Below are positions 1 to 7,328 of a stretch of DNA of 39,248 bases, in pieces; the first letter of the stretch is position 1; every line of letters begins with the position of its first letter. The translations under genes were made by a program, and so were the position numbers. A model generated the notes under the pieces. It saw only the letters and a list, made by a program, of their open reading frames with translations. It did not search any database and was not told where the DNA came from. The stretch is from the NCBI GenBank assembly GCA_009774215.1, contig VSNH01000016.1, positions 1 to 39,248 on the forward strand, in the 5' to 3' direction. The stretch comes from Lachnospiraceae bacterium. GTDB taxonomy: Bacteria > Bacillota > Clostridia > Lachnospirales > Lachnospiraceae.

Positions 1-20
1 GTTCGAATGCTCTCATCCAT
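1..20 (-). CDS. Possible 5' end of a gene running off the left edge
   Basis: An ATG lies on the minus strand at 20-18, 17 bases beyond the trmR stop codon, and its frame stays open to the window edge (M-D-E-S-I-R). A GGTGAAAG stretch just upstream is a weak ribosome binding site. In Firmicutes trmR is commonly followed by U32-family peptidase/TrhP genes that hydroxylate U34 of tRNA before TrmR methylates it, so a trhP-like gene would fit here. That is inference from gene order only, because six codons cannot identify a protein. Confidence 0.3.
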
Positions 21-37
21 CTTTCACCGCCCGGTTG

Positions 38-697
38 TCAGCTTCTCTCGTTCGGCATCGTTTTAACGCTTACCGTCACGCCGTCCCCCACGGGCAGCAC
101 CACCGTCTCCAGCGCCTCGTGGTGCGTAAGCTCATAGAGATATTCCCGCATCCTGCTGTGAATCGTGCGGTTTCTCCGCTCCACGGCAAACCGGGATTCC
201 AAAATATCGCCGTCCTGTAACACATTGTCGGACACCAAGAGGCCGCCCGGCGCAAGAAGCCGCAGAACCTCCGGCATGAAATGAATATACTGCCCCTTGG
301 CCGCGTCCATAAAAATAAAGTCGTAAGGCCCCGTCAGCTCCTTCAGGATATCCGCGGCATCCCCCTCCAGAAGCGTGATGGCGTCTTCCTTTTCCGCCCG
401 CACGAAATTCGCCTTCGCCACAGGAATCCTTTTCTCATATTTTTCAATGGTAGTAATCTTACACCCCGCCGGAGCATACTCGCTCATCAAAAGCGCAGAA
501 AAACCAATGGCACAGCCCACCTCCAAAATGGACATGGGTTTTTGCAGCGCAAGCAGGAACCGGAGCAGTCCCTGCGTCTGCGTGCGTATCACCGGCACAT
601 TGGTTTCCAAAGCTTCACGTTCTATCTGATCAAGAAATGGGGTGTTGCCCGCGTCCAGAGAAGCGAGAAATGTCTCCATGCGCTCATCTGAAATCAC
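38..697 (-). CDS. trmR: SAM-dependent O-methyltransferase, TrmR-like (tRNA U34)
   Basis: A 219-residue class I methyltransferase of the caffeoyl-CoA/catechol O-methyltransferase type. The SAM-binding glycine loop EVGCAIG is at about residues 59-65, the metal/substrate region FMDAAKGQY at 130-137, and SDN at 156-158. In Bacillus subtilis the family member TrmR methylates 5-hydroxyuridine at tRNA position 34. The start is a GTG that overlaps the TGA of the upstream MltG-like gene (GTGA). It is preceded by GGAAGGAG at good spacing, so the two genes look translationally coupled; an in-frame ATG six codons later is the alternative. The assignment to TrmR rather than another O-methyltransferase rests on family resemblance and on the RNA-processing neighbourhood. 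Confidence 0.8.
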   Translation of the reverse strand: MISDERMETFLASLDAGNTPFLDQIEREALETNVPVIRTQTQGLLRFLLALQKPMSILEVGCAIGFSALLMSEYAPAGCKITTIEKYEKRIPVAKANFVRAEKEDAITLLEGDAADILKELTGPYDFIFMDAAKGQYIHFMPEVLRLLAPGGLLVSDNVLQDGDILESRFAVERRNRTIHSRMREYLYELTHHEALETVVLPVGDGVTVSVKTMPNERS

Positions 698-1098
698 TGT
701 GACTCTCCTTCCGCGTCCTCTTCGCCCTCCTCAGGAGCGTCCGCCGCCATCACTTCCATCATCTCCTCCGCCGTCATGGCAGTGCTCAGGTCGTAGATGC
801 CGGGCTGAAGCTTGCCGTGGTTCTCCGACAAGAGCTCCTGAATGACAAAAAGTTTCCCGTCACGGATCAACCCCCGCTCCTCCAGCATCTCGCCCACCGC
901 TCTGACGGACACCGGGTCGTCCACGCTGACGCTGATCGTCCGGCCCTCCCCGAGAGAGACCGGCTCTTCGGTAAATATGCGGTAACCGTAATCGTAGGCC
1001 GCCGTGGCCGCTCTCGTGATATAGGTGACGGCAAAAGCCAAAACGACAATTTTGATAATCAGTTCCGCCGTGGAACCGATAATTCCTTTTATACTCAT
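694..1098 (-). CDS. Short MltG/YceG-like membrane protein lacking the catalytic domain
   Basis: A 134-residue protein with one N-terminal membrane segment (about residues 8-30, rich in I, V, A). A region around 50-112 resembles the LysM-like N-terminal part of endolytic transglycosylase MltG: ISVSVDDPVSVRAVGEMLEE, then GLIRDGKLFVIQ and LQPGIYDLSTAMTAEEMMEVM. It ends in an acidic tail. Full MltG proteins are about 330-400 residues and carry a catalytic glutamate in a C-terminal domain that is absent here. There is no sign of a frameshift in the following DNA, which is coupled directly to trmR. It may be a regulatory or scaffold relative of MltG rather than an enzyme. Start ATG has GAGG upstream, and the gene lies 2 bp after ylbF. 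Confidence 0.65.
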   Translation of the reverse strand: MSIKGIIGSTAELIIKIVVLAFAVTYITRAATAAYDYGYRIFTEEPVSLGEGRTISVSVDDPVSVRAVGEMLEERGLIRDGKLFVIQELLSENHGKLQPGIYDLSTAMTAEEMMEVMAADAPEEGEEDAEGESQ

Positions 1099-1100
1099 AG

Positions 1101-1436
1101 TTATACCTCGAAATCTATCTCATCCGCCAGCAGTACGTATACCTCCTGCATCATGCGGCAGAAGGCCAGCTCCGCCTGCAGGAAATCATCCACGAGAGGA
1201 TTTTCCCTGAATTTCTCATACTCCCTCTCGAAAGCCTCCATGCGGTCAAGCATATCTTCGCTGTCCGTCTCGTTCTGCAAATCAAAATTGCGCTGCCTGA
1301 ACTCGTTAACCTTCTCGTAAATCTCCGGCTGTTTCTTTATCTTTTCTCTCTGGTACAGATATTCCCTGTAAGCATCTGAGGTCATAATCTTATCTGCAAA
1401 GTCTCTGGCTGCCTCTATGATCTCTTTCTCTGACAT
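1101..1436 (-). CDS. YlbF/YmcA family protein
   Basis: A 111-residue, almost entirely helical and highly charged protein of the YlbF/YmcA (Com_YlbF) family. Recognisable segments are ARDFADKIMTSDAYREYLYQ, QPEIYEKVNEFRQRNFDLQN and a C-terminal helix ending ADEIDFEV. In Bacillus, YlbF and YmcA with YaaT form the Y-complex, which modulates RNase Y-dependent mRNA processing. Here the gene begins 4 bp after the RNase J stop codon, and its GGAGG ribosome binding site overlaps the last RNase J codons, so the two are almost certainly co-translated. That position next to an RNase suggests a role in RNA turnover, but the sequence itself shows no catalytic motif. Confidence 0.75.
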   Translation of the reverse strand: MSEKEIIEAARDFADKIMTSDAYREYLYQREKIKKQPEIYEKVNEFRQRNFDLQNETDSEDMLDRMEAFEREYEKFRENPLVDDFLQAELAFCRMMQEVYVLLADEIDFEV

Positions 1437-1440
1437 GGTA

Positions 1441-3117
1441 TTATACCTCCATAATGATCGGTAATATCATCGGCCTTCTCTTTGTCTTCTTCCAGACAAA
1501 ATCGCTCAATACATCCTTGACGGTGCTCTTAAGCTTACCCCAGTCGGTCTTGCCCTTGTCAATGCAGTCCTGCACGGCCTCCTCCACGAGAAGCCTCGCC
1601 TCGTCAAGCAGCTCGTCGGACTCTCTCACATAGACAAATCCTCTCGACACGATATCAGGGCCGGAAATAAGCTGGTCGCTGTGAGATTCCAGCGCCATTA
1701 CCACGATCATAATGCCGTCCTCCGCCAGATGCTGTCTGTCCCGAAGCACCACATTGCCCACGTCGCCCACGCCGAGACCATCCACCAGAATCGCTCCCAC
1801 GGGCACTTTTCCGTTCACGACTGCCTTGTGGTCATCCATCTCCAGCACATCGCCGGACTGCAGCATGAAAATATTTTCTTTGGGGATTCCAAGCTGAGCC
1901 GCAATCTTTGCCTGCGCCTTCCTGTGTTTATATTCCCCGTGAACAGGAATCGCATATCTGGGTTTTACGAGGGAATAGATCAGCTTGATCTCCTCCTGAC
2001 AGGCGTGCCCGGACACATGAACATCCTGAAAAATCACATCCGCGCCCTTCATCTGCAGCTCATTGATCACATTGGTGACCGCTTTCTCATTGCCCGGTAT
2101 CGGATGGGCCGAGAAAATAACGGTATCTCCCGGCATAATGGATATCTTTTTGTGGTTATTGCCCGCCATGCGGCTCAAGGCTGCCATACTTTCGCCCTGG
2201 CTGCCGGTCGTAATGATGACCGTCTTCTCCGGCGGGTAGTTTTTGAGCTCCTCCACGTCGATCAGCGTCCTGTCCGCGATCTGCAGGTAGCCCAGCTTGG
2301 AAGCCGTATCAATGATATTCACCATGCTGCGGCCTTCCACTACAACTTTTCTGTCAAATTTCTCCGCCGTATTAATGATCTGACGCACCCTGTCCACATT
2401 GGACGCAAAGGTAGCGATCAGAATACGGGTATCCTTATGCTCCAGGAAAAGGGAATCCAGCGTCTTTCCAACCGTCTTTTCGGAAGGCGTAAAACCGGGT
2501 CTCTCCGCATTGGTGGAGTCGCACATAAGTGCAAGTACGCCCTTTTTCCCGATCTCTGCAAATCTCTGCAAATCTATGGCGTCACCGAACACCGGCGTAT
2601 AGTCCACCTTGAAGTCTCCAGTGTGCACCACCACGCCCGCCGGGGAATAAATCGCCAGCGCCGCCGCGTCCACAATGCTGTGATTCGTCTTAATAAACTC
2701 AATCCGAAACTGCCCCAGATTGATGGACTGCCCGAACTTGACTACCTTTCTCTTGGTTGTCTTCATCAGCCCATGCTCTTCCAGCTTATTTTCTATGATG
2801 CCCATAGTAAGCTTTGTCGCATAAATCGGTATGTTCAACTCCTTTAATACATAGGGCAGCGCCCCGATGTGATCTTCGTGTCCGTGGGTGATCACAAACC
2901 CCTTGACCTTGTCAGCATTATCCTTCAGATATGTGATATCCGGTATCACCAGATCAATTCCCAGCATCTCATCCTCCGGGAATGACAGACCGCAGTCCAC
3001 CACAACAATGCTATCCTCATACTCAAAGGCAGTAATATTAAGCCCAATCTGCTCAAGCCCGCCTAATGGGATAGCCTTCAGCTTACTCGCTGACCTTCCT
3101 TCTTCATTTTTTCTCAA
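1441..3117 (-). CDS. rnj: Ribonuclease J
   Basis: A 558-residue metallo-beta-lactamase/beta-CASP nuclease. The zinc motif HGHEDH is at about residues 78-83, followed by HTGDFKVD, the beta-CASP region with TTGSQGE, and SGHACQEE leading into PVHGEY. The C-terminal domain ends RRPMILPIIMEV. RNase J is the 5'-3' exonuclease and endonuclease used for mRNA decay and rRNA maturation in Firmicutes. The start codon appears to be TTG at 3117-3115, with GGAGG nine bases upstream and no in-frame ATG nearby, so low initiation efficiency is possible. Length matches the family (about 555). It lies between DUF1292 and ylbF in one minus-strand run. Only one RNase J gene is in this window, so RnjA versus RnjB cannot be settled. 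Confidence 0.93.
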   Translation of the reverse strand: MRKNEEGRSASKLKAIPLGGLEQIGLNITAFEYEDSIVVVDCGLSFPEDEMLGIDLVIPDITYLKDNADKVKGFVITHGHEDHIGALPYVLKELNIPIYATKLTMGIIENKLEEHGLMKTTKRKVVKFGQSINLGQFRIEFIKTNHSIVDAAALAIYSPAGVVVHTGDFKVDYTPVFGDAIDLQRFAEIGKKGVLALMCDSTNAERPGFTPSEKTVGKTLDSLFLEHKDTRILIATFASNVDRVRQIINTAEKFDRKVVVEGRSMVNIIDTASKLGYLQIADRTLIDVEELKNYPPEKTVIITTGSQGESMAALSRMAGNNHKKISIMPGDTVIFSAHPIPGNEKAVTNVINELQMKGADVIFQDVHVSGHACQEEIKLIYSLVKPRYAIPVHGEYKHRKAQAKIAAQLGIPKENIFMLQSGDVLEMDDHKAVVNGKVPVGAILVDGLGVGDVGNVVLRDRQHLAEDGIMIVVMALESHSDQLISGPDIVSRGFVYVRESDELLDEARLLVEEAVQDCIDKGKTDWGKLKSTVKDVLSDFVWKKTKRRPMILPIIMEV

Positions 3118-3136
3118 AAAAATTTACCTCCGTTTT

Positions 3137-3394
3137 CTAATTGATAATATCCACGTCATCCACTATCTTTTCAAACACAGCCGCCACTGCGTTTAATGTT
3201 TCATCGTCTTCCACGATCTCATACACCGCTTCCACATCTTCCGGCGCGGAAATGTCGCGCAGAATAAGCGCATCGCCGTCCCCTTCCCCGGAATCCGTCA
3301 CCAGAAGGTAATTCACGCCGCCGATCATCGTCTGTTCCAAAACATAAAACTCGACAGCGCCGCCCTCCTGCGGTGTAAATGTAATTTTCTCCAT
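3137..3394 (-). CDS. DUF1292 domain protein
   Basis: An 85-residue small acidic protein with the DUF1292 pattern: ITFTPQEGGAVEFYVLEQTM, then GGVNYLLVTDS and acidic stretches around EDVEAVYEIVEDDETLNAV. Function is unknown. In many Firmicutes it sits with alaS, ireB (UPF0297) and ruvX, as seen here except that alaS is missing. Start ATG follows GGAGGATAT closely. It lies 19 bp upstream of RNase J and is probably co-transcribed with it. Identification is from the conserved gene order plus the sequence pattern. Confidence 0.8.
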   Translation of the reverse strand: MEKITFTPQEGGAVEFYVLEQTMIGGVNYLLVTDSGEGDGDALILRDISAPEDVEAVYEIVEDDETLNAVAAVFEKIVDDVDIIN

Positions 3395-3417
3395 ATATCC
3401 TCCATACTCTGATTCCT

Positions 3418-3520
3418 GCGAAACTTATCTCAGCCTATATATTGCGTAAATAACATAATGATAAGCATACTCTTGGAAACTGTTTCAATCGCAGTCTCAG
3501 TACCTAAGACGAAGTTTCGC
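3418..3520. repeat. Inverted repeat spanning the ruvX 3' end
   Basis: GCGAAACTT at 3418-3426 is an exact inverted match to AAGTTTCGC at 3512-3520, with partial pairing continuing inward (ATCTCAG against CTAAGAC). The right arm lies inside the last ruvX codons, whose stop is 3506-3504. The arm sequence resembles the GCGAAACTC/GAGTTTCGC arms of the element at 12304-12512, so it may be a decayed relative. It could form a 3' hairpin on the ruvX transcript, but no T-run marks it as a terminator. Confidence 0.45.
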
Positions 3521-3932
3521 GCGAATCCAGATACCCCTGCAAAATCAGGCACGCCGCAATCATATCCACATAATCCTTACGGTTTTCTCTGCGGATACCG
3601 GCCTCCATCATCGCCTTATCCGCCGCCACCGTCGTCAGTCTCTCGTCCCACATCACCACGGGAAGCCCCGTGCGCCGCTCCAGCTTTTCCTTAAATGCAA
3701 GGGAAAGCTGCGCCCGTTCTCCCAGCGTGTCGTTCATGTTCTTCGGCAGACCAAGCACGATCCGATCCACCTCGTACTCCACGATCAGCGCCTCAATGCG
3801 CGCAAGCGTCTGTCTCAGCTTGTTCTCTTCCTTGCGCCTGATGATTTCGATCCCCTGCGCCGTAATAAGCAGCGGGTCGCTGATGGCCACCCCCACCGTT
3901 TTGGATCCAAGATCAAGCCCCATGATTCTCAT
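3504..3932 (-). CDS. ruvX: Holliday junction resolvase RuvX / YqgF
   Basis: A 142-residue RNase H-fold protein. It begins MRIMGLDLGSKTVGVAISDP with the catalytic Asp in GLDLGSKT, then has IVLGLPKNMNDTLGERAQ, WDERLTT and a C-terminal YVDMIAACLILQGYL. Members act in pre-16S rRNA 5' processing and have been proposed as Holliday junction resolvases. The frame is open further upstream, but this ATG has GAGGG seven bases before it and gives the family's normal length, so it is preferred. The last codons lie inside the right arm of an inverted repeat (3512-3520). Its neighbours ireB and DUF1292 are the usual ones. Confidence 0.9.
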   Translation of the reverse strand: MRIMGLDLGSKTVGVAISDPLLITAQGIEIIRRKEENKLRQTLARIEALIVEYEVDRIVLGLPKNMNDTLGERAQLSLAFKEKLERRTGLPVVMWDERLTTVAADKAMMEAGIRRENRKDYVDMIAACLILQGYLDSRETSS

Positions 3933-3988
3933 TTGTTGTCCCTCTACCATCATACTCCAGTACCAAGAACGCCTGCTATTGGGCATTC

Positions 3989-4273
3989 TCAATTCTTTTT
4001 ACATTGGCCTTCAATGGAGTTTTTGATATATTCCACAAGCATTTCCTCCACAAGCTCGTCCCGCTCCACTTTCATAATCAGGCTGCGCGCACTCTTATGG
4101 CTGGTAATGTAAGTGGGATCACCCGACATAATGTAGCCGACAATCTGATTGACCGGGTTATAACCCTTCTCCGTCAACGCCTCATATACCGTGGACAGCA
4201 CGAGCTTCACGCCCGTCTCCGGCTCCGTCTCCACCGTAAAAAATTGTGTGTTCTCTAAATCCTGTTCCCGCAT
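3989..4273 (-). CDS. ireB: IreB family regulatory phosphoprotein (UPF0297)
   Basis: A 94-residue protein matching the UPF0297/IreB family: TVYEALTEKGYNPVNQIVGY followed by IMSGDPTYITSHKSARSLI and the helix RDELVEEMLVEYI. In Enterococcus IreB is phosphorylated on N-terminal threonines by the PASTA kinase IreK and affects cephalosporin resistance. Two N-terminal threonines (T9, T13) are present here. The usual upstream neighbour alaS is absent; instead a GGDEF-EAL gene lies 53 bp upstream on the same strand. The ribosome binding site is weak (GGGCGTGAG). Confidence 0.9.
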   Translation of the reverse strand: MREQDLENTQFFTVETEPETGVKLVLSTVYEALTEKGYNPVNQIVGYIMSGDPTYITSHKSARSLIMKVERDELVEEMLVEYIKNSIEGQCKKN

Positions 4274-4326
4274 ATTCTCACGCCCTTATCTATTGTTATT
4301 ATTATTACCATTTTTTATAGAAAAAA

Positions 4327-7293
4327 TCAACCGCTCTGCCTCTGATCCCAGAGGAGAAGTCTCGCATCCTCCGAGAGTGCAGGCGGCACCGCACCGGGCC
4401 TTGCAAGGAAAAAGCCCTGCAAAAGATCCACGTTAAGCTCCAGAAGCTTCTTTAACTCCGCCCCCGTCTCTATACCCTCCGCAATAATCTTCGTATCGCG
4501 CGTATGGGCATACTCTACAATGTTTTTCACAATCTGCTGTTTATTTTCATCCACATCGACATCCCTCACAATGGTGACGTCCACTTTCACATAGTGGGGA
4601 TGCAGCGTCAGCAGATTTAACTCGCTGTTGTAACCGCTGCCGTAATCATCCAGCGCGAAGATTCCCCGAAATCCCTCCGCCCTGCTTTTCTTGCGAATCA
4701 AATCCATCTCCAGATTTTCCGTCTCCGTAATCTCCACAACCACTCTGTCCTGAATCGCCGCAAAGCGCTCGTGGTACTCCCGTTCATCCTCCTCCGTCAT
4801 ATCCTGATTGGCGATGGAATTAAGAAACAGCCGGGCCTCCGGGGACACCGCCCCCTGCTCGAGAAGCTCCACATATCTTTCGCTTGCCATAAACATCGTC
4901 AACTTTTCGATCTCGCCCATAAGGCCCTCTTCCCTGGCGATCTGCAGCACTAGCTCGGGGTTGCGCAGACCCGGCGTATCCACACGCATCAACGCCTCAT
5001 ATCCATAGACTTCCCCGTCGCATGCACAAAATATCGGCTGGTAGTGATACGTGAGTTTACGCGCATCCATCATCTGATGAAACTCGATACGGCTCTGATC
5101 CTCCGACATCTGCTGTTCCCATGCCTTGTGGTCAAATTCGCGCAGCCTCCCCTTTCCGGTGCGTTTTACCTGATACATGGCAAAATCCGCATACTTTATC
5201 AAAACGGATAAATTATTGGTATCCTCCGGATACCACGCATAACCGCCGGACGCGGAAAGCCCCATATTCTGACCGTCGGGAAGAATAAAATCCACTTCCC
5301 CAATCGCCCGGTATAATTTGTCAAGGCACTCCCTGATCGTCTTCCGATCGTCAAAACCGTAAAATAGGATCAAAAATTCATCGCCGCCCATGCGCGCGCA
5401 AAGCGTCCTTTCCGGCGTGTTGTCCTGAAAGCATCTCGCCGCCGTCTGTATGTAAAGATCGCCAAAATTGTGACCAAACCTGTCGTTTGTGGTCTTTAAG
5501 TTATCCAGATCAATCATAACCAGCGCCGCGTGCTTCATCACCTCCGGCTGGGCAAACAGCTCCTCCGCCTCCCTGCGGAACCCCTGCCTGCCGTAAAGCT
5601 TAGTCAGGATATCGCTGTCGCGCTCCCTCTCGATCTGCTTTTTCTCCAGTGTGGAGACCGTCACGTCCTCCAAAAGCCCCACAAGCCGATCTCCGTCCTG
5701 GGTCGTGGAAGAACGCAGGTAGCGCACCTTCCCATCCTTCTGCGGCATGGTGTAAATCGTACTGCCGTCCTCCATCGTTCTGGCAATCAGGTTTTTCTTG
5801 ACCTCCATCTTAATCTCACGGAACCTATCCACCGTCAGATTTTCGATATCCACATTTTCCTCGCCCATCAGCGGAAAATAATTGTCCGTCACATAAACCC
5901 TGTCGGAGCCTTCCTTCAACTCATAACCGGCCAGCTCCGCACTGGACATCTTTATAATCTGCATAAAGCGGGTGGCGGAATCCGCAACCTCCTGCTGCAG
6001 TCGTTCAATCGCCCCGGAAAATTGGTCGATCTCCCGAATGCCCGTACTTGGCAGGGACGGCAGCGTCCCCATCTGTTTCGCCTTCTCCACCTCACCCGAA
6101 AGCATATGTATGGGCTTGGAGAGCCGGTAGCTTACCAGAAAAATACCGATCAGCCCGAAAGCTAACGTTTCCACAAAACAAAATACCAGTGTCCTTGTCA
6201 CCTGAATGGAAAAGGCAAAAAGGTCATCCCGCTTTGCAAGTCCCACCAGATACCATTTATCAGTGTCAAAGGGCGCGTTTCTGCTGTAGAGAACAATATT
6301 TCTCACCGCCCCGTAATATTCATTATCCTCATCTGCCACGACCGCTTTCTTCTGATCCGCGAATGTAAAATGCAGCTTCTCAAGCGTTCCCCCCGCCATG
6401 GTTTCGCCGGATAAAATAACAGGAGTTATATATCCCTCTCCCGTATCGCAGGCGAGCATGTAAGAGCCGCGGTTTTTTTCCAACAACTCCCCACAGGGCA
6501 GAAGTGTCTGTAAATAATCCGCCAAAACTTCCACCCCCAGCACACCGTAAACCGTGCCGTCCGGCAGAATTAATGGCCGGGAATAGGATATGGCTTCCCT
6601 GCTATCCCCGGAAAGGCTGTAAGTTTCCGTTGTCCAATAGCCGCAGGCCTCCGCGGAAAGTTTTCCGTTTCCTTCCACCGCCGCCTGATACGGTTTAAAG
6701 AAAAAAGGTTGTTCTTTGCTGTCCGCTGCGGAAAAGACCGGCTGCCATCCCGTGTCCGTGGCAAGATATCCGGCACGCACCACGCTCACAGGCGCCCGCT
6801 CCACCAGAATATCCGCATGAAGATCGGAGGGCATGGACGTGGGGTCAAGATCCCGCAGATAAATGCCCTGCATCTTCTCCGCCGCATCCGGCTGTGTACT
6901 TATGAGTACAAAAATACCCGACACCTGCTTGTTGTACATGGTGTCAATCAAATCGTGGCAGATCCTGTTGATCAGTGGGTCGCCCCCGCCCTCCCTGCCA
7001 AGATCCTCCGGCGTCATCCCCTCCGCCGCAAGATATTCCTGTGTACAGTCATTTATTTTATCGGCTATTCCACTTAAATTCGACCAGCTTAAGGCCATGC
7101 TGCCCGTCAGATAACTGCCTCTGTTCTCCACCTGCTTCGCCAGAATATCCCGCGAATTGCTGTTGAGCGTCTGAATCACGCCCCCTGCCACCAGACTGCC
7201 CACCATGAGCAGCATTTCCACCGCAAGCACTACAAGCAGCGAACGCAGCGCCATCCAAAAAATTGTTCTCTCTCTTCGCTTATGCTCCGACAT
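4327..7293 (-). CDS. Membrane-bound GGDEF-EAL c-di-GMP enzyme
   Basis: A 988-residue sensor. The order is a transmembrane helix (about 12-40), a large extracytoplasmic domain (about 45-362, Cache-like, with SREAISYSRPLILPDGTVYG), a second transmembrane helix (about 366-390), a HAMP-like linker, a PAS-like region (about 450-550), a GGDEF domain with intact MGGDEF (about 635-640) and an EAL domain. The EAL domain has YGYEALMRV (about 764-772), a conserved Asn in FLNSIAN, VVEITETE, ALDDYGSGY, VKVDVTIV, AEGIET and LQGFFLARP. Catalytic residues for both c-di-GMP synthesis and hydrolysis therefore look present; which activity dominates cannot be told. An upstream in-frame GTG exists at 7305, but ATG 7293 has GGGTGAG at proper distance. 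It follows a solute-binding lipoprotein gene by about 35 bp. Confidence 0.92.
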   Translation of the reverse strand: MSEHKRRERTIFWMALRSLLVVLAVEMLLMVGSLVAGGVIQTLNSNSRDILAKQVENRGSYLTGSMALSWSNLSGIADKINDCTQEYLAAEGMTPEDLGREGGGDPLINRICHDLIDTMYNKQVSGIFVLISTQPDAAEKMQGIYLRDLDPTSMPSDLHADILVERAPVSVVRAGYLATDTGWQPVFSAADSKEQPFFFKPYQAAVEGNGKLSAEACGYWTTETYSLSGDSREAISYSRPLILPDGTVYGVLGVEVLADYLQTLLPCGELLEKNRGSYMLACDTGEGYITPVILSGETMAGGTLEKLHFTFADQKKAVVADEDNEYYGAVRNIVLYSRNAPFDTDKWYLVGLAKRDDLFAFSIQVTRTLVFCFVETLAFGLIGIFLVSYRLSKPIHMLSGEVEKAKQMGTLPSLPSTGIREIDQFSGAIERLQQEVADSATRFMQIIKMSSAELAGYELKEGSDRVYVTDNYFPLMGEENVDIENLTVDRFREIKMEVKKNLIARTMEDGSTIYTMPQKDGKVRYLRSSTTQDGDRLVGLLEDVTVSTLEKKQIERERDSDILTKLYGRQGFRREAEELFAQPEVMKHAALVMIDLDNLKTTNDRFGHNFGDLYIQTAARCFQDNTPERTLCARMGGDEFLILFYGFDDRKTIRECLDKLYRAIGEVDFILPDGQNMGLSASGGYAWYPEDTNNLSVLIKYADFAMYQVKRTGKGRLREFDHKAWEQQMSEDQSRIEFHQMMDARKLTYHYQPIFCACDGEVYGYEALMRVDTPGLRNPELVLQIAREEGLMGEIEKLTMFMASERYVELLEQGAVSPEARLFLNSIANQDMTEEDEREYHERFAAIQDRVVVEITETENLEMDLIRKKSRAEGFRGIFALDDYGSGYNSELNLLTLHPHYVKVDVTIVRDVDVDENKQQIVKNIVEYAHTRDTKIIAEGIETGAELKKLLELNVDLLQGFFLARPGAVPPALSEDARLLLWDQRQSG

Positions 7294-7328
7294 ATCGGTA
7301 CTCACCCGTTACTCTTATCTCTACGCCG

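Noticed and set aside
1681..2847. Long plus-strand open frame of 388 codons opposite RNase J
   Set aside because: It lies entirely antisense to a strongly supported RNase J gene, has a composition typical of a reverse shadow (rich in H, R, L) and no ribosome binding site or recognisable domain.
3507..3992. Longer RuvX start with MRMPNSRRSWYW extension
   Set aside because: The extension nearly abuts ireB, lacks family similarity, and the internal ATG at 3932 has GAGGG at ideal spacing.
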